Below, one piece after another: positions 8,447 through 17,229 of a stretch of 23,153 nt of DNA; within the stretch, counting starts at the first letter, position 1; each line of letters begins with the position of its first letter. Made by a program: the position numbers and the translations under genes. The stretch is from Cymbomonas tetramitiformis (lineage: Eukaryota; Chlorophyta; Pyramimonadophyceae; Pyramimonadales; Pyramimonadaceae). The DNA is taken from the NCBI GenBank assembly GCA_001247695.2, contig LGRX02027077.1, positions 1 to 23,153 of the forward strand, in the 5' to 3' direction. The notes under the pieces were generated by a model. That model was not told the origin of the DNA. It saw only the letters and a list, made by a program, of their open reading frames with translations, and searched no databases.

Positions 8447-9556
8447 TCATTGTCCCTTGCTGATCTTTGCTTTCTTCCTACGAGGAGCCACGTCAAGCCC
8501 TTCTTCTTCATCACAGTCACTTCTTATGGAATACTTCAATTGAGTTATATACTCATGTGTCCAACATCTCGGATATTTCCTAGGTTGCCTCTTCGTCTCT
8601 TCAGACACCCCAGCCTTATTCTCACCCATTGAAGTCAATCCAGTATCTGACCCATAAGGTTTCTTCGGTGGTGCATGAATAGTCTCCACCACAGAGGCTG
8701 GGGCATCCTCAGATATGGCCTCAGACTTCTGCTCGGTAATAGGCTGATCATCGGGCTGAACAGGTGAGGTCGGGGAGGTGCCCTTTGGTACCCAGTGAAG
8801 TTCACCCTTCTCATCCATGATCAATTGCAGTCCCAGTCTCTTCAACCTTCGAGCTTCAGCTTGTTCTTCAGCATCGTCAGCTACCAAGTCATCGAACTCG
8901 CTGACGTCATCCTCGGTGTCATCATATTCAGGCGAAGTTGGCTCCCATTTCGGACTGGCAGTGTCCATGTCATGTATGACACCTGCGTCATCTTTGTCAT
9001 CCGAATCTGGTAGCTTCTCCTTACTGTTAGTGACACCTGCGTCATCATTGTCATCAGAATCTGGTAACTTCTCCTTACTCCAGGACACAGCGCCTGTACC
9101 CGAATCTTCACTGTTCGTAGACGCTGAGTGTGTAGGCTTACGCCCCTGGTATGGAATTCCATGATATTCGTCATCGTCAATCACAATCGTCGGATTCCAG
9201 TACGCGATCCCAACGCGGCTAATCGGTAATGAGAATGGCGCTACCGGCGCCTTCAACCGAGTGGCGTCTTCTAGAAACCAGCCGCCGCCCCTATTACGCT
9301 CCCAGCGGCGTAGCGCACCAGAAGGGTGTACGATAATATGCTGCCAGCTATAATCAAGTCCAGGCTTTCGCTCCCCATAGTACGAAGTCAATGGCTCGTG
9401 AGTCCCCTTCCGAGCCCATTGCCATCTCACTGCCCCAGTATGCATAAATACAATATGCCAATCGAATGGCTTGGCCGGGCTATTGTTCCCTGGCACAGTG
9501 TGAAATAGAAACATCTTGTCTCTTTCGCGCTGAGTTTTGCTGTGAAAGCAGTGCAA
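8447..9556 (-). CDS. Orphan protein with duplicated W-H-I...G-A-[VL]-R-x-W motif
   Basis: This is a single open frame of 369 codons with ordinary amino acid composition; I do not recognise the family. Residues 31-47 (FDWHIVFMHTGAVRWQW) and 70-85 (SWQHIIVHPSGALRRW) are two copies of one motif, and 241-257 (LGLQLIMDEKGELHWVP) may be a diverged third. Together they suggest short beta-hairpin repeats. Residues 160-177 and 178-193 are an 18-residue direct duplication (SKEKLPDSDDNDDAGVTN and its near copy). Residues 194-236 are strongly acidic. The C-terminus, about 359-367, is a basic cluster (RRKKAKISK) that could be a nuclear localisation signal. The start is either Met1 at 9556 or Met15 at 9514; the latter gives a cleaner N-terminus. 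Introns upstream cannot be excluded. It could be a host gene or an extra ORF of a mobile element on the same strand. Confidence 0.6.
   Translation of the reverse strand: MHCFHSKTQRERDKMFLFHTVPGNNSPAKPFDWHIVFMHTGAVRWQWARKGTHEPLTSYYGERKPGLDYSWQHIIVHPSGALRRWERNRGGGWFLEDATRLKAPVAPFSLPISRVGIAYWNPTIVIDDDEYHGIPYQGRKPTHSASTNSEDSGTGAVSWSKEKLPDSDDNDDAGVTNSKEKLPDSDDKDDAGVIHDMDTASPKWEPTSPEYDDTEDDVSEFDDLVADDAEEQAEARRLKRLGLQLIMDEKGELHWVPKGTSPTSPVQPDDQPITEQKSEAISEDAPASVVETIHAPPKKPYGSDTGLTSMGENKAGVSEETKRQPRKYPRCWTHEYITQLKYSIRSDCDEEEGLDVAPRRKKAKISKGQ
8978..9079 (-). repeat. 54 bp tandem duplication inside the orphan ORF
   Basis: Two head-to-tail copies encode the Asp-rich unit SKEKLPDSDD(N/K)DDAGV. The period is a multiple of three, so the frame is kept. 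Confidence 0.9.
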
Positions 9557-10017
9557 CCCTCAGTTGCCAATTTGAGTTCCCTTTAGCGAGGGTTTCCAAG
9601 CGACGAACAAAATCTTACCTCGGGCCCTTATTTCATTCGCTTGATATATTTTCGCAAGGAAGCTGCGTTTAAGAACGCAGTGAACGAAATCATTTCCTGC
9701 TGCTGCTGCATCTTTGACCGCAATTTTTGAAATTATCTCTGCATAGAATTCGATTTTATTTCTGCCTCCGTCGGCGCATTCTGCATTCAAATTCACCGAT
9801 GACCATAACGAACAGACCGGGTGATGATGATGCATGTTTTTCTTCACTCGACTGTCAATGTCACTGAGCGAATGTTTTCCGCATGAACGGCGCATTGCGC
9901 CCGATGGGCATCATTTCGATCTCCAATCACGGGACGGCGCTTTGGTTCTTCGAGCCAAGATGCTGCCCGATGCGACATTCGTCATTTGTCGAATAGTGGA
10001 CGACGATAGACGAATTT
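9557..10017. other. Intergenic, no gene recognised
   Basis: The ORFs here are short and have no plausible protein composition. I see no RNA gene. This could contain the promoter or a 5' exon of the minus-strand orphan gene, but nothing in the sequence shows it. Confidence 0.35.
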
Positions 10018-10320
10018 CGGCAGATCCCAAATTGCATCGGTGGTCGGAAATTATGTAATATTTATATTTCCACGATGATCCGCATGACTTATCCATTTGC
10101 AGCTCATCGTATAACTGTAGTATGATAACGGCCGAATAGTGTATATGCTAATTTATAGGATACTGGACGGACAACAGAAGAAGTACAGCCGATTTCAAAT
10201 TGCATCAGGCCACGGAATTTATACACTAGTTATATATTCGCGATGATTCGCAAGACTTACCGATTTGCTGCCTGCTGTACTATTGTCGTAGGATAACGGC
10301 CGAATCTTGGATACGACGAT
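10018..10320 (+). repeat. Diverged tandem duplication, period about 170 bp
   Basis: Unit 1 (about 10018-10140) and unit 2 (about 10186-10310) share in the same order the words CAAATTGCATC, CACGATGATCCGCA/CGCGATGATTCGCA, a GACTTA-CATTTGC-type block, and GGATAACGGCCGAAT or GATAACGGCCGAAT. Divergence is substantial, so this is an old duplication. Confidence 0.75.
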
Positions 10321-10429
10321 TTATAGCACGAGCTCGTTCCCCGTATTTCCTTCATGTGCAACGCGAGTCACAAAAATATGAATTATATATTACACTCGTT
10401 TCAATACGGTCGAATCCGAAAAGTGAAAA

Positions 10430-10437
10430 TATATAAG
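10430..10437 (+). promoter_or_regulatory. TATA-like box
   Basis: TATATAAG on the plus strand, about 290 bp before the start of the repeat blocks. It is only a sequence match in AT-rich DNA; there is no clear gene downstream. Confidence 0.2.
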
Positions 10438-10522
10438 AACGCCACGATACTCACCGATCGGTTCCGGAAAGCGCGTCCAGTGATAATTTAGTATACTCGA
10501 CTGATATCGTAAACCTGGTGGA

Positions 10523-10586
10523 TGACGTCACTCCTGAATTCTGATACGAAAAACACGTTTCATGTCATTTATACAGTCTGACGTCA
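10523..10586 (+). promoter_or_regulatory. Pair of TGACGTCA palindromes (CRE/bZIP-type sites)
   Basis: TGACGTCACTC occurs at 10523-10533 and again at 10579-10589, exactly 56 bp apart. TGACGTCA is the consensus for CREB/ATF-type bZIP factors in eukaryotes. Two perfect copies with the same three following bases in 67 bp are unlikely to be chance, but function is inferred. Confidence 0.35.
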
Positions 10587-10724
10587 CTCGTGTATAATGA
10601 TTCAAAAATGACTTGTCGCGAGGATTATGTTCCTAAAATGCACCCGAATCGGGTTGTGTCCCATATACTGGAGTGACACGATTCGAATAAATATGTTAAA
10701 AAACTGCACACTCAAAAAACCCGG

Positions 10725-11045
10725 ATGCAGATGTGATGTCGTGGCAACCAACCTTGTCCGCTCGTACCGGGGGTTGTATGGAATGTGGCCACGTCATAGG
10801 CACGGGTCATATTGTCCTTATACTATTACATCTGAGGAAATCTATTACCCATCTTGTGAGTTTAGACAGCGTTGTACTGATTGCAACGCTTTTTCTGATG
10901 ATTTATATATCACAGATTATACCAAATGTGGTGATCAGTCCAGTGCAAAAATTTGTCACCGGAATGTACAGGGATTGTGAATGATTGCAATCCAGCCGGA
11001 GGAATAATCTCAACAGCTGTTCTGTACTAATGAATTCATCGGAGT
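10725..11045 (+). repeat. Inverted repeat I1, left copy
   Basis: This block matches the reverse complement of 15158-15560 over nearly its whole length, for example CCAACCTTGTCCGCTCGTAC near 10748 and AATCCAGCCGGAGGAATAAT near 10989. It contains a hairpin with a 9-nt loop at 10868-10890. A 117-codon ORF in this copy is broken by small indels in the other copy, so it is not treated as a gene. Confidence 0.85.
10868..10890 (+). other. 9-nt-loop GTTG hairpin in I1 left
   Basis: AGCGTTG-TACTGATTG-CAACGCT. Members with the same loop length lie at 15318-15340, 15585-15607 and 14635-14659, all in the opposite orientation. Confidence 0.65.
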
Positions 11046-11103
11046 TATTGTCAGGGATATGACCGATGACACATGTGTCATACATGTCATACGTGGCATA
11101 CCT

Positions 11104-11157
11104 GTCATGCATGTCATACCATGTCATGTCATGTCATGTCATGCCATGTCATGTCAT
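11104..11157 (+). repeat. TCATG/CATAC minisatellite of copy A
   Basis: Runs of ATGTC pentamers follow a 9-mer series of GTCATACAT type. The matching arrays lie at 18385-18478 (inverted) and 19455-19547, with different unit numbers in each copy. Confidence 0.85.
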
Positions 11158-11413
11158 ATGTTATAATGACATACAGTCGTCGAGTATCGTCAGTACGGTC
11201 GACTATGACATGTACAGTCATAATATCTGCCATCCACTCACCATGAGTGACATCTGTCATCGAGAGGCTGAGTACAGCATCTCGATGATGAAGCAAGACA
11301 AGTTCTTGAAGAACAAACTGTTCTGAGAGGACGCGTCTTCGCTTCAAGCATGAATTGAACAACATACGGGTATCAACAGGCTAATTCGACCAGCCGATAC
11401 TGTTAGTTCACCA

Positions 11414-11469
11414 AATGTTCTCGGGTTCACAACCCGATAGTGGTAACGCTTATGAAGCGTGAGGACATT
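11414..11469 (+). other. Three-way-junction-like structure, copy A
   Basis: The outer helix AATGTTCTC/GAGGACATT (11414-11422 with 11461-11469, one G-T pair) encloses hairpin 1, GGGTT-CAC-AACCC (11423-11435), and hairpin 2, ACGCTT-ATG-AAGCGT (11446-11460). The other copies keep the same fold with different stem sequences. Whether it is transcribed, and from which strand, is not shown. Confidence 0.7.
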
Positions 11470-11749
11470 GAGGTATATGAGGAGCATTGTGCTCAAGCAG
11501 ATGATTCTGGACACCAGAGACTGCACTCATACCCACTAAATACTTGTTGCGCGTTGCTACAGTTCAATAGCAGCCGCAAAGTCTGAAAGGTTGAATATCA
11601 ACCTTGACAGTGGTTATCCTCCGTCCACGCGACGAACGAGGACATACAAGTGTGTGCAGCAGTAGATATATTGTATATAGATTGTATACTGTGTGTGTGA
11701 CAGATTCGCGCATACATACCGGCGACAGCGCTCGCACATATACGATCAT

Positions 11750-12260
11750 CTACAAGCGAATGATAGCATTCGCTACAATATCGTCAGCAAACGGAGTGCG
11801 CGAGGAATCATCATCGCGAACGCATTCGCAGCTGATAGCATTCGCAGTAACATCGTCAGCAAATAATCAGCGACAAGGTGTGCGCACTGCGCACGGATCG
11901 CACATACATGCTGTCACCATTTCGCAGGGTTGGTACGATATGCGACATACGGACGCGCGACGAAAAATCATCATCAGTATGTGTGATTCGCATCAGCTTC
12001 GGCAGGACGCACGGAGTTTTGTTATACGCGCGATGGCATTCATACCATGCGACACACACCGGCGACAGCGATGTTCGCTATCCGCACTAATCGTTCAGTG
12101 CAGCGCACGCACATGATAAGTTCGTTATTTGCAGATGACTTGCAAAAATCGCTCATCGACGCGCACATACGATGATTTAGCTCGTCAGGAGATGCGCACC
12201 TGCTATGATTTCATCATGCGCAGGGGACGCGCGATGAGGGCGCATGATCCGTAATACATC
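11750..12260 (+). repeat. Degenerate GC-skewed tandem zone of copy A
   Basis: Loose tandem units built from words such as GCATTCGC, TCGCACATACATG, GGCGACAGCG and ATCGTCAGCAAA; for example GATAGCATTCGC...TCGTCAGCAAA is repeated about 72 bp apart near 11763 and 11836. A 170-codon ORF spans this zone but is not conserved as protein in copies B or C. Confidence 0.6.
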
Positions 12261-12553
12261 AACATGCAGCGCGCCATTCAATATGTGTTACGCGCACATA
12301 TAGCATGCAAAAATGATGTTCGTTCAAATACTGGCAGATGTACATACAATGGACGCACAATATAACATCAGATGAACATTGATGCTGTGCAGTCATATGT
12401 GTATTGTACCATGCAGCATACATTATACATGCAGCATACACCATGCAGCACACTACAATTCGCCATATTATACTGCGACATGTGCACCATTCACACTATT
12501 ATAATTATCAGTTTGGTCACAAATGTTTGGCATATATGCACACATATATACAT

Positions 12554-12578
12554 CCAACTTGATCACGATAACAGTTGG
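12554..12578 (+). other. 13-nt-loop hairpin, copy A
   Basis: CCAACT and AGTTGG flank the loop TGATCACGATAAC. It is one of four members with near-identical loops and different 6 bp stems (also 16904-16928 inverted, 21612-21636, 21651-21675). Confidence 0.75.
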
Positions 12579-12703
12579 CATAGTATGCATATATTAACAG
12601 TGTATCATGGAAGTATTGCAAGATTAAAAAGTAAGGACTTATCTTGAAATCACCATATAGTTATGTTGATCGACTTGGTGACTGTCTGTCCGCGCCTAAC
12701 CGA

Positions 12704-12724
12704 CCATAGGTTTGTACCCTATGG
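12704..12724 (+). other. CCAT-stem hairpin, copy A
   Basis: CCATAGG-TTTGTAC-CCTATGG. The inverted copy at 16754-16774 reads, on the minus strand, CCATGGG-CTTGTAC-CCCATGG, so one A-T pair has become G-C on both sides. The flanks GTCCGCGCCTAA are shared by both. Copy C has lost this segment. Confidence 0.65.
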
Positions 12725-13253
12725 AACTGGGGGTTGATCGAGCAATACAACTATGTTACACTGTAAATAAATGCACATCTTACACACATACCAGATGTTG
12801 CATGATCAATATATCACATCGCATACCTGCTGCGCAAGTGTAAGCTATAAATGAACCCACTTGGTATAAGGTGCCAATCTTGATCATAAAGACAGTAATT
12901 AGCTCAGTATTTCCTGACGTAGGATTTGGGATGGAATACTGTTCTACTGTTGATCAAAGAAAGGAATACTCACCGGAGCCATTTGTGAAATATATCAATC
13001 AACTCGTCATTCATCATGATGAGATATGCAGGATTACAACTTACTAACCAAATTGATATACATCATATTAGCTACATGCTGTCCAGTGGTATACAGATCA
13101 TCTTATATGATAAATCAATTTGCTTAAATGTACTAAATCAGCAAGTACCTGCATAATGCACAATCACTGACACTATGTTGACATTCACTGATTATATTCA
13201 TTAAGTGAAATGATCAACTATAATATCAACCATGTATATGATAATGTAGATAC

Positions 13254-13283
13254 CATCCAACAAACACATGTGCGTGTTGGATG
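13254..13283 (+). other. 12-nt-loop hairpin, copy A
   Basis: CATCCAACA and TGTTGGATG flank the loop AACACATGTGCG (itself partly palindromic, CACATGTG). Copies at 16231-16260 (inverted) and 22215-22244. Confidence 0.75.
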
Positions 13284-13339
13284 TCAGTGATGGCGATAGT
13301 TATGGTAAACAGGATAAAACCACATGTTGTAGGGCTGGG

Positions 13340-13407
13340 TGGAGAATATCTCCAGACCCGAAGGCAGTATACGGTGTTCATAATGCAGCTGGTAACTGCT
13401 GAACACT
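13340..13407 (+). other. GGAGA palindrome plus CAGCTG hairpin, copy A
   Basis: TGGAGA-ATA-TCTCCA (13340-13354) is followed by the conserved linker GACCCGAAGGCAG and a hairpin with outer helix GGTGTTCA/TGAACACT (13373-13380 with 13400-13407) and inner helix GCAG/CTGC (13385-13388 with 13396-13399) around CTGGTAA. Confidence 0.7.
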
Positions 13408-13699
13408 GTCCATACCTTTACTATCGCTGGAGCAACACCAACTTCTACATTGCATTCTGACAATTGATAGAGTTCTGATCAGTTCAAATGCATGTAACTC
13501 TCTCAGATCAGTAATCATATTAACAGCTGATAGAGGTTATTATAGACACTGCTCTGATTCATTTATCAAGCTTTGTTCTAATTTACTTGGAATCTGAAGA
13601 TATCACTTTGATACTCTTTCAGTGCACCGCCATATGCCCAAGTAGATGATAGGTTACTGACAAGTTATCACTTAAGTGACTGCACTTAAAGTTGATACA

Positions 13700-13722
13700 C
13701 CTATATATATATATATATATAT
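13700..13722 (+). repeat. (AT)n microsatellite
   Basis: About ten AT units within copy A. Similar short AT runs occur at 14528-14552, 14772-14785, 14843-14856 and 21641-21650. Confidence 0.9.
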
Positions 13723-14422
13723 CATTGGGGTTGGTCTATTTATCATGGGTTTCAATCAGCAAAACCCAATGTACCAAAAATTGACCATACATATATCTTC
13801 ACAAACAAACATGAAAAATGTCAAATTCCATTTCATGTATTCAGATGAGATGTATTACAGAGGTGTAACAGCTGTATACATTGTAGTATACCCCTAGTGC
13901 TCACGCACTCACTGACTTATAAGTCAAAAAGTGGTGAAAATGGGTAAAAATCTCACACGTATGATTTCAAAATGAAAATTCGGGTCTGATTTCTTTTGCT
14001 GATCCAATTTTTTACCTATTAAGGTATATGGGGAAAATATTTCAGCACTTGTAACACCATGTAACACCCTAATAATCACGTGCAAAAACTAGGGGGTGTA
14101 ACGTACCTCTCAAGTATCACGTAGTAAACAGTGACATGCTAAATGCAGTTTTGCTTCATTCCTTCAGGAAATGTTCATACTGCTTAAATTTGATATAATT
14201 TAGTGTTACTGATACCATGTAGCACCCTAAAGTCATTGTAGGTGATGAGGGTCACAGTAACCCTACACACCCTAAAATGCCACTATATAATAGTGAATCA
14301 CACTATATTTGGCATTTTGGTCATGCTGAAATCAGCACATTCATGACCAATATATCGGGCAACAACCCAATAACTGTACAGCTGCTTCCTATAAGGATTG
14401 CATGCTGCTTAATGAGGTAATA

Positions 14423-14470
14423 GGCACTTGACAACTGCCTATGGAATTCACACTTCCTTGAGGGGGGAAG
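14423..14470 (+). repeat. Direct repeat with CTTGACAAC-loop hairpin and G-rich hairpin, copy 1
   Basis: TAGGCA-CTTGACAAC-TGCCTA (from 14421) is followed by ACACTTCCTTGAGGGGGGAAG, which itself folds as CTTCC...GGAAG. A direct copy is at 15948-15995. The purine run GAGGGGGGAAG resembles a polypurine tract, but no LTR start follows. Confidence 0.7.
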
Positions 14471-14634
14471 AAGGTGGAACCATATATATACTTCACCTCA
14501 TTTACATCAATGTACAAATATAATACATGTACAATATACAGATATATATATATCACACACACAAACATCCATTTTATATTCCGATATGGTGATTTCTGAT
14601 GGATTGCTTTTGATAAAACCACTGCATCCACAAG

Positions 14635-14659
14635 TAACGTTGAAATCTGTACAACGTTA
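14635..14659 (-). other. 9-nt-loop GTTG hairpin, fourth copy
   Basis: On the minus strand TAACGTTG-TACAGATTT-CAACGTTA: an 8 bp stem with a diverged 9-nt loop. Membership is likely but weaker than for the other three. Confidence 0.5.
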
Positions 14660-14959
14660 AACCCACCGTCACTAATAAAGTGTAAACTCGGATGGGAAAC
14701 TACATCCCAATGACTATAAGTTGACTATTGCTCAGCATTTACATTTTCGAGCAGTTTTTGGAATGCTTAACTATATATATATAATATAACCTGATACCAT
14801 GCTTAATTGCATATCTTTGGATCAGAAGATGATAGTTATATAATGTATATATATATCCCACCTGATACACTTTGGCACTATAGCCATACATAAGAGTGGG
14901 AAGGACAGGTGCATCGCTGCAGGACTGGTTGATATAAGCCCCTGTACTGAAGGCAGAAT

Positions 14960-14999
14960 GTGGCACCCGAATAACAGCTGATAACTGTTGGGTGACCAC
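14960..14999 (+). other. CAGCTG hairpin, isolated fourth copy
   Basis: GAAGGCAGAAT is followed by GTGGCACCC paired to GGGTG-A-CCAC (14960-14968 with 14990-14999, one bulged A) and the inner helix AACAG-CTGATAA-CTGTT (14973-14989). It lies outside copies A-C, where little of the surrounding sequence is shared. Confidence 0.6.
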
Positions 15000-15317
15000 C
15001 ATGCAAAACCTTCCAGGCATAACTCCTTCGTCCTAGGATGCAAGTGAATTGTTCATAATATGTTGACATCACATAAAAGCATTCTGAGGATTCCCCTATA
15101 TATTCATATGAGTTGTCATCACTGCAAATGACATGGGGTTCGAATCGTCGAAATGAGTATAACTCCGATGAATTCATAAGTACAGAACAGCTGCTGAGAT
15201 TATTCCTCCGGCTGGATTGCAATCATTCACAATCCCTGTACATTCCGGTGACATATTTTGCACTGGACTGATCACCACATTTGGTATAATCTGTGATATA
15301 TATAAATCATCAGAAAA

Positions 15318-15340
15318 AGCGTTGCAATCAGTACAATGCT
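15318..15340 (-). other. 9-nt-loop GTTG hairpin in I1 right
   Basis: On the minus strand AGCATTG-TACTGATTG-CAACGCT: identical loop, with one stem pair wobbled relative to 10868-10890. Confidence 0.6.
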
Positions 15341-15400
15341 GTCTAAACTCACGAAGATGAGTAATATATTTCCTCAGATGTAATAGTAGAAGGCACAATG

Positions 15401-15480
15401 TGACCTACGCTAAAATCGCGTATGCTCGGGCACTGTATTGTGACCTGCGCTACGATCGCGTATGCATGGACACAAAATGA
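15401..15480 (+). repeat. 40 bp tandem duplication (GTGACC...GATCGCGTATGC)
   Basis: TGACCTACGCTAAAATCGCG at 15401 and TGACCTGCGCTACGATCGCG at 15441, exactly 40 bp apart. A third, diverged match (TGACCCACGCTTATGACGTG) lies at about 15797. The duplication is an insertion relative to the I1 left copy. Confidence 0.8.
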
Positions 15481-15584
15481 CCCGTGCCGATGACGTGGAC
15501 ACATTCAACACAACCCCCGGTACGAGCGGACAAGGTTGGCTGCCACATCATCACATCTGAAATCAATAAATCATTCAGAGAGAA

Positions 15585-15607
15585 GGTGTTGACATCAGTA
15601 CAACACC
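15585..15607 (-). other. 9-nt-loop GTTG hairpin, third copy
   Basis: On the minus strand GGTGTTG-TACTGATGT-CAACACC: the outer stem pairs differ from the I1 copies on both sides. Confidence 0.6.
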
Positions 15608-15947
15608 ATTATACATATAGTCATGAGGAGTTCAAAGAAGACACAGTCCCTCCGATTTTGACAACATGGTACACATATTACCATGCTCTCTGATTATATA
15701 TTTGATATCCCACAGCATACGATGATGGTAATAACAAACCACTTCGCCGCTGGAGGGTAGTGTTGTATTTTGTACAGCACATGCATGGGCACGATGTGAC
15801 CCACGCTTATGACGTGAATTCGGGCTGCATCCCAAAAACTGCGATGCACCTTCGGTGCAATGGGCTGCATCCCGAGAACTGCTGTCCAGCTTCATCGTAA
15901 GCTACCACGTCATCACATATGAGGTCGGACCTCTGTTGTATTTAAAT

Positions 15948-15995
15948 GGCGCTTGACAACCGCCTAGCAATCTACACTTCCTTGAGGGGGGGAAG
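15948..15995 (+). repeat. Direct repeat with CTTGACAAC-loop hairpin and G-rich hairpin, copy 2
   Basis: GGCG-CTTGACAAC-CGCC followed by the identical ACACTTCCTTGAGGGG block. The stem differs from copy 1 by compensated changes while the 9-nt loop is identical. Confidence 0.7.
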
Positions 15996-16105
15996 ATGAT
16001 AAGCTAAAAAATACAACTAAAACCCAAATAAATAATAAAGACAAATAATAAAGAATGCATAGAAGATAATGGTGTTGCTCCAGCGATAGAGTGAAAGGGG
16101 CATGG

Positions 16106-16175
16106 ACAGTGTTCAACCGTGACCAGCTGTTTTGTGAACACTGTATACTGCCTTCGGGTCTGGAGATATTCTCCA
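16106..16175 (-). other. GGAGA palindrome plus CAGCTG hairpin, copy B
   Basis: Perfect 10 bp outer helix ACAGTGTTCA/TGAACACTGT (16106-16115 with 16135-16144) and TGGAGATATTCTCCA (16161-16175). The inner helix is weak here, with one mismatch in four pairs. Confidence 0.7.
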
Positions 16176-16230
16176 TCCAGCCCTTCAGCATGTGGATTGA
16201 TTCTGTTCCCTTATCTATCGCCATCACTGA

Positions 16231-16260
16231 CATCCAACACGCACATGTGTTTGTTGGATG
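16231..16260 (-). other. 12-nt-loop hairpin, copy B
   Basis: Stem and loop on the minus strand are identical to copy A (CATCCAACA, AACACATGTGCG, TGTTGGATG), although the surrounding sequence has diverged. Confidence 0.75.
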
Positions 16261-16753
16261 GTATCTATGCATCATATATGTGATGTTGATTTATACACTT
16301 AGTGACTCAGCGTAATGTCAGCATACATAGTAATGTCAGTGACTTATGCACTGTGCAGGTACTTGCTGATTTAGTACACTTAAGCAAATTGATAGTGATT
16401 AATCATACAAGTTAGTCTGTATACCACTGGACAGCATATAGCAAGTATGATGCATATCAATATAGTTAGTATACTATTGTAATCCTGCACTTCTCATCAT
16501 GATGGATGATGAGTTGAATGGTATATTTTCACAAGTGGCTCCGGTGTGTATTCCATCTTGATCCAACAGGAGAACAGTTATCCCATTCCAAATCCTCCGC
16601 CAGGGATAACTGAGCTAATTCCTGTCTTAATGACCAAGACTGGCACCTTATACCATTTGGATTTCAATATAGCCTACTTGCAAGTTCTAGCATGTATATG
16701 TGATATGCATGTTCCAGTGTAATATAGGTTTATTGCTGGATAAACCCCCGGTT

Positions 16754-16774
16754 CCATGGGGTACAAGCCCATGG
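16754..16774 (-). other. CCAT-stem hairpin, copy B
   Basis: Counterpart of 12704-12724 with one compensating base-pair change and a 7-nt loop differing at one base. Confidence 0.65.
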
Positions 16775-16903
16775 TCAATTAGGCGCGGACAGATTGCCAT
16801 CGAATCGATCAACAGAACTACACGATGGTTTACAGATAAGCCCTTACTTTTTAATCCTCTGCAAATACATCTATGTTGCGTTGTTGGTATATGCATGTGT
16901 ATG

Positions 16904-16928
16904 CCAACCGTTATCGTGATCAGGCTGG
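16904..16928 (-). other. 13-nt-loop hairpin, copy B
   Basis: On the minus strand CCAGCC and GGTTGG flank the identical loop TGATCACGATAAC. Versus copy A, one pair goes T-A to C-G and one goes A-T to G-T. Confidence 0.75.
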
Positions 16929-17229
16929 TATGCATATGTGCATGTATGCTAGATTTATATGATCAGGTTAATTATTATCACAGTGTAATTGGGTGAACAA
17001 GTTACAGTATATGTAGCAAGTTGCAGAATGTGATAGTGAGTTGCAGTATGTGATAGTGATAAGTGGGATAAGTGGGATAGTGACAAAAGTTATCACGCTA
17101 TCAATCATAGCATGTTGTTATAATGATGACAACATGATATATACTTATGCACAGCATGTGTATGTGATGATGATGGTATCGCGCACAATATTTCTGCAGC
17201 ATGTATGTGTTTTGTTGATCTACACAGCA

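Larger units (their letters stand above)
11047..14110 (+). repeat. Long non-coding repeat, copy A
   Basis: The block opens with TATTGTCAGGGATATGACC-like sequence and a 16 bp perfect palindrome ATGACACATGTGTCAT (11066-11081). It then has a TCATG minisatellite, a hairpin-rich zone with a three-way-junction module, a GCGCACATA-rich degenerate tandem zone (about 11750-12260), further hairpins (12554-12724, 13254-13407) and an AT-rich tail with ACCTATTAAGGTAT. About 11047-13455 recurs inverted at 16053-18503, and essentially the whole block recurs directly from 19438 to the right edge. No protein-coding frame is shared by the copies. The right boundary is only the last point that can be compared with copy C. 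Confidence 0.85.
15158..15560 (-). repeat. Inverted repeat I1, right copy
   Basis: Inverted copy of 10725-11045, carrying an extra block of about 80 bp (15395-15475) made of a 40 bp tandem duplication. Its 9-nt-loop hairpin (15318-15340) keeps the loop, and one stem pair is changed from G-C to G-T. Confidence 0.85.

Noticed and set aside
10898..10904. CTGATGA as a hammerhead ribozyme core
   Set aside because: No GAAA box, stem II or cleavage triplet follows in either I1 copy.
10627..10980. 117-codon plus-strand ORF rich in Cys
   Set aside because: The inverted copy at 15158-15398 is conserved in DNA but breaks the frame with small indels, and the best-conserved part is a hairpin.
11104..11157. 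CRISPR-like array
   Set aside because: The units are 5-9 bp with no unique spacers of regular length, in a eukaryotic setting.
11420..11436. GGGTTCACAACCC as a tRNA T-arm
   Set aside because: The base at the position normally A58 is C, and no acceptor, D or anticodon arms fit around it.
11604..12116. 170-codon plus-strand ORF
   Set aside because: It covers the degenerate tandem zone, and the matching zones in copies B and C do not keep the frame.
15985..15995. GAGGGGGGAAG as the polypurine tract of an LTR element
   Set aside because: No TG...CA long terminal repeat follows; the two occurrences are better explained as conserved hairpins.
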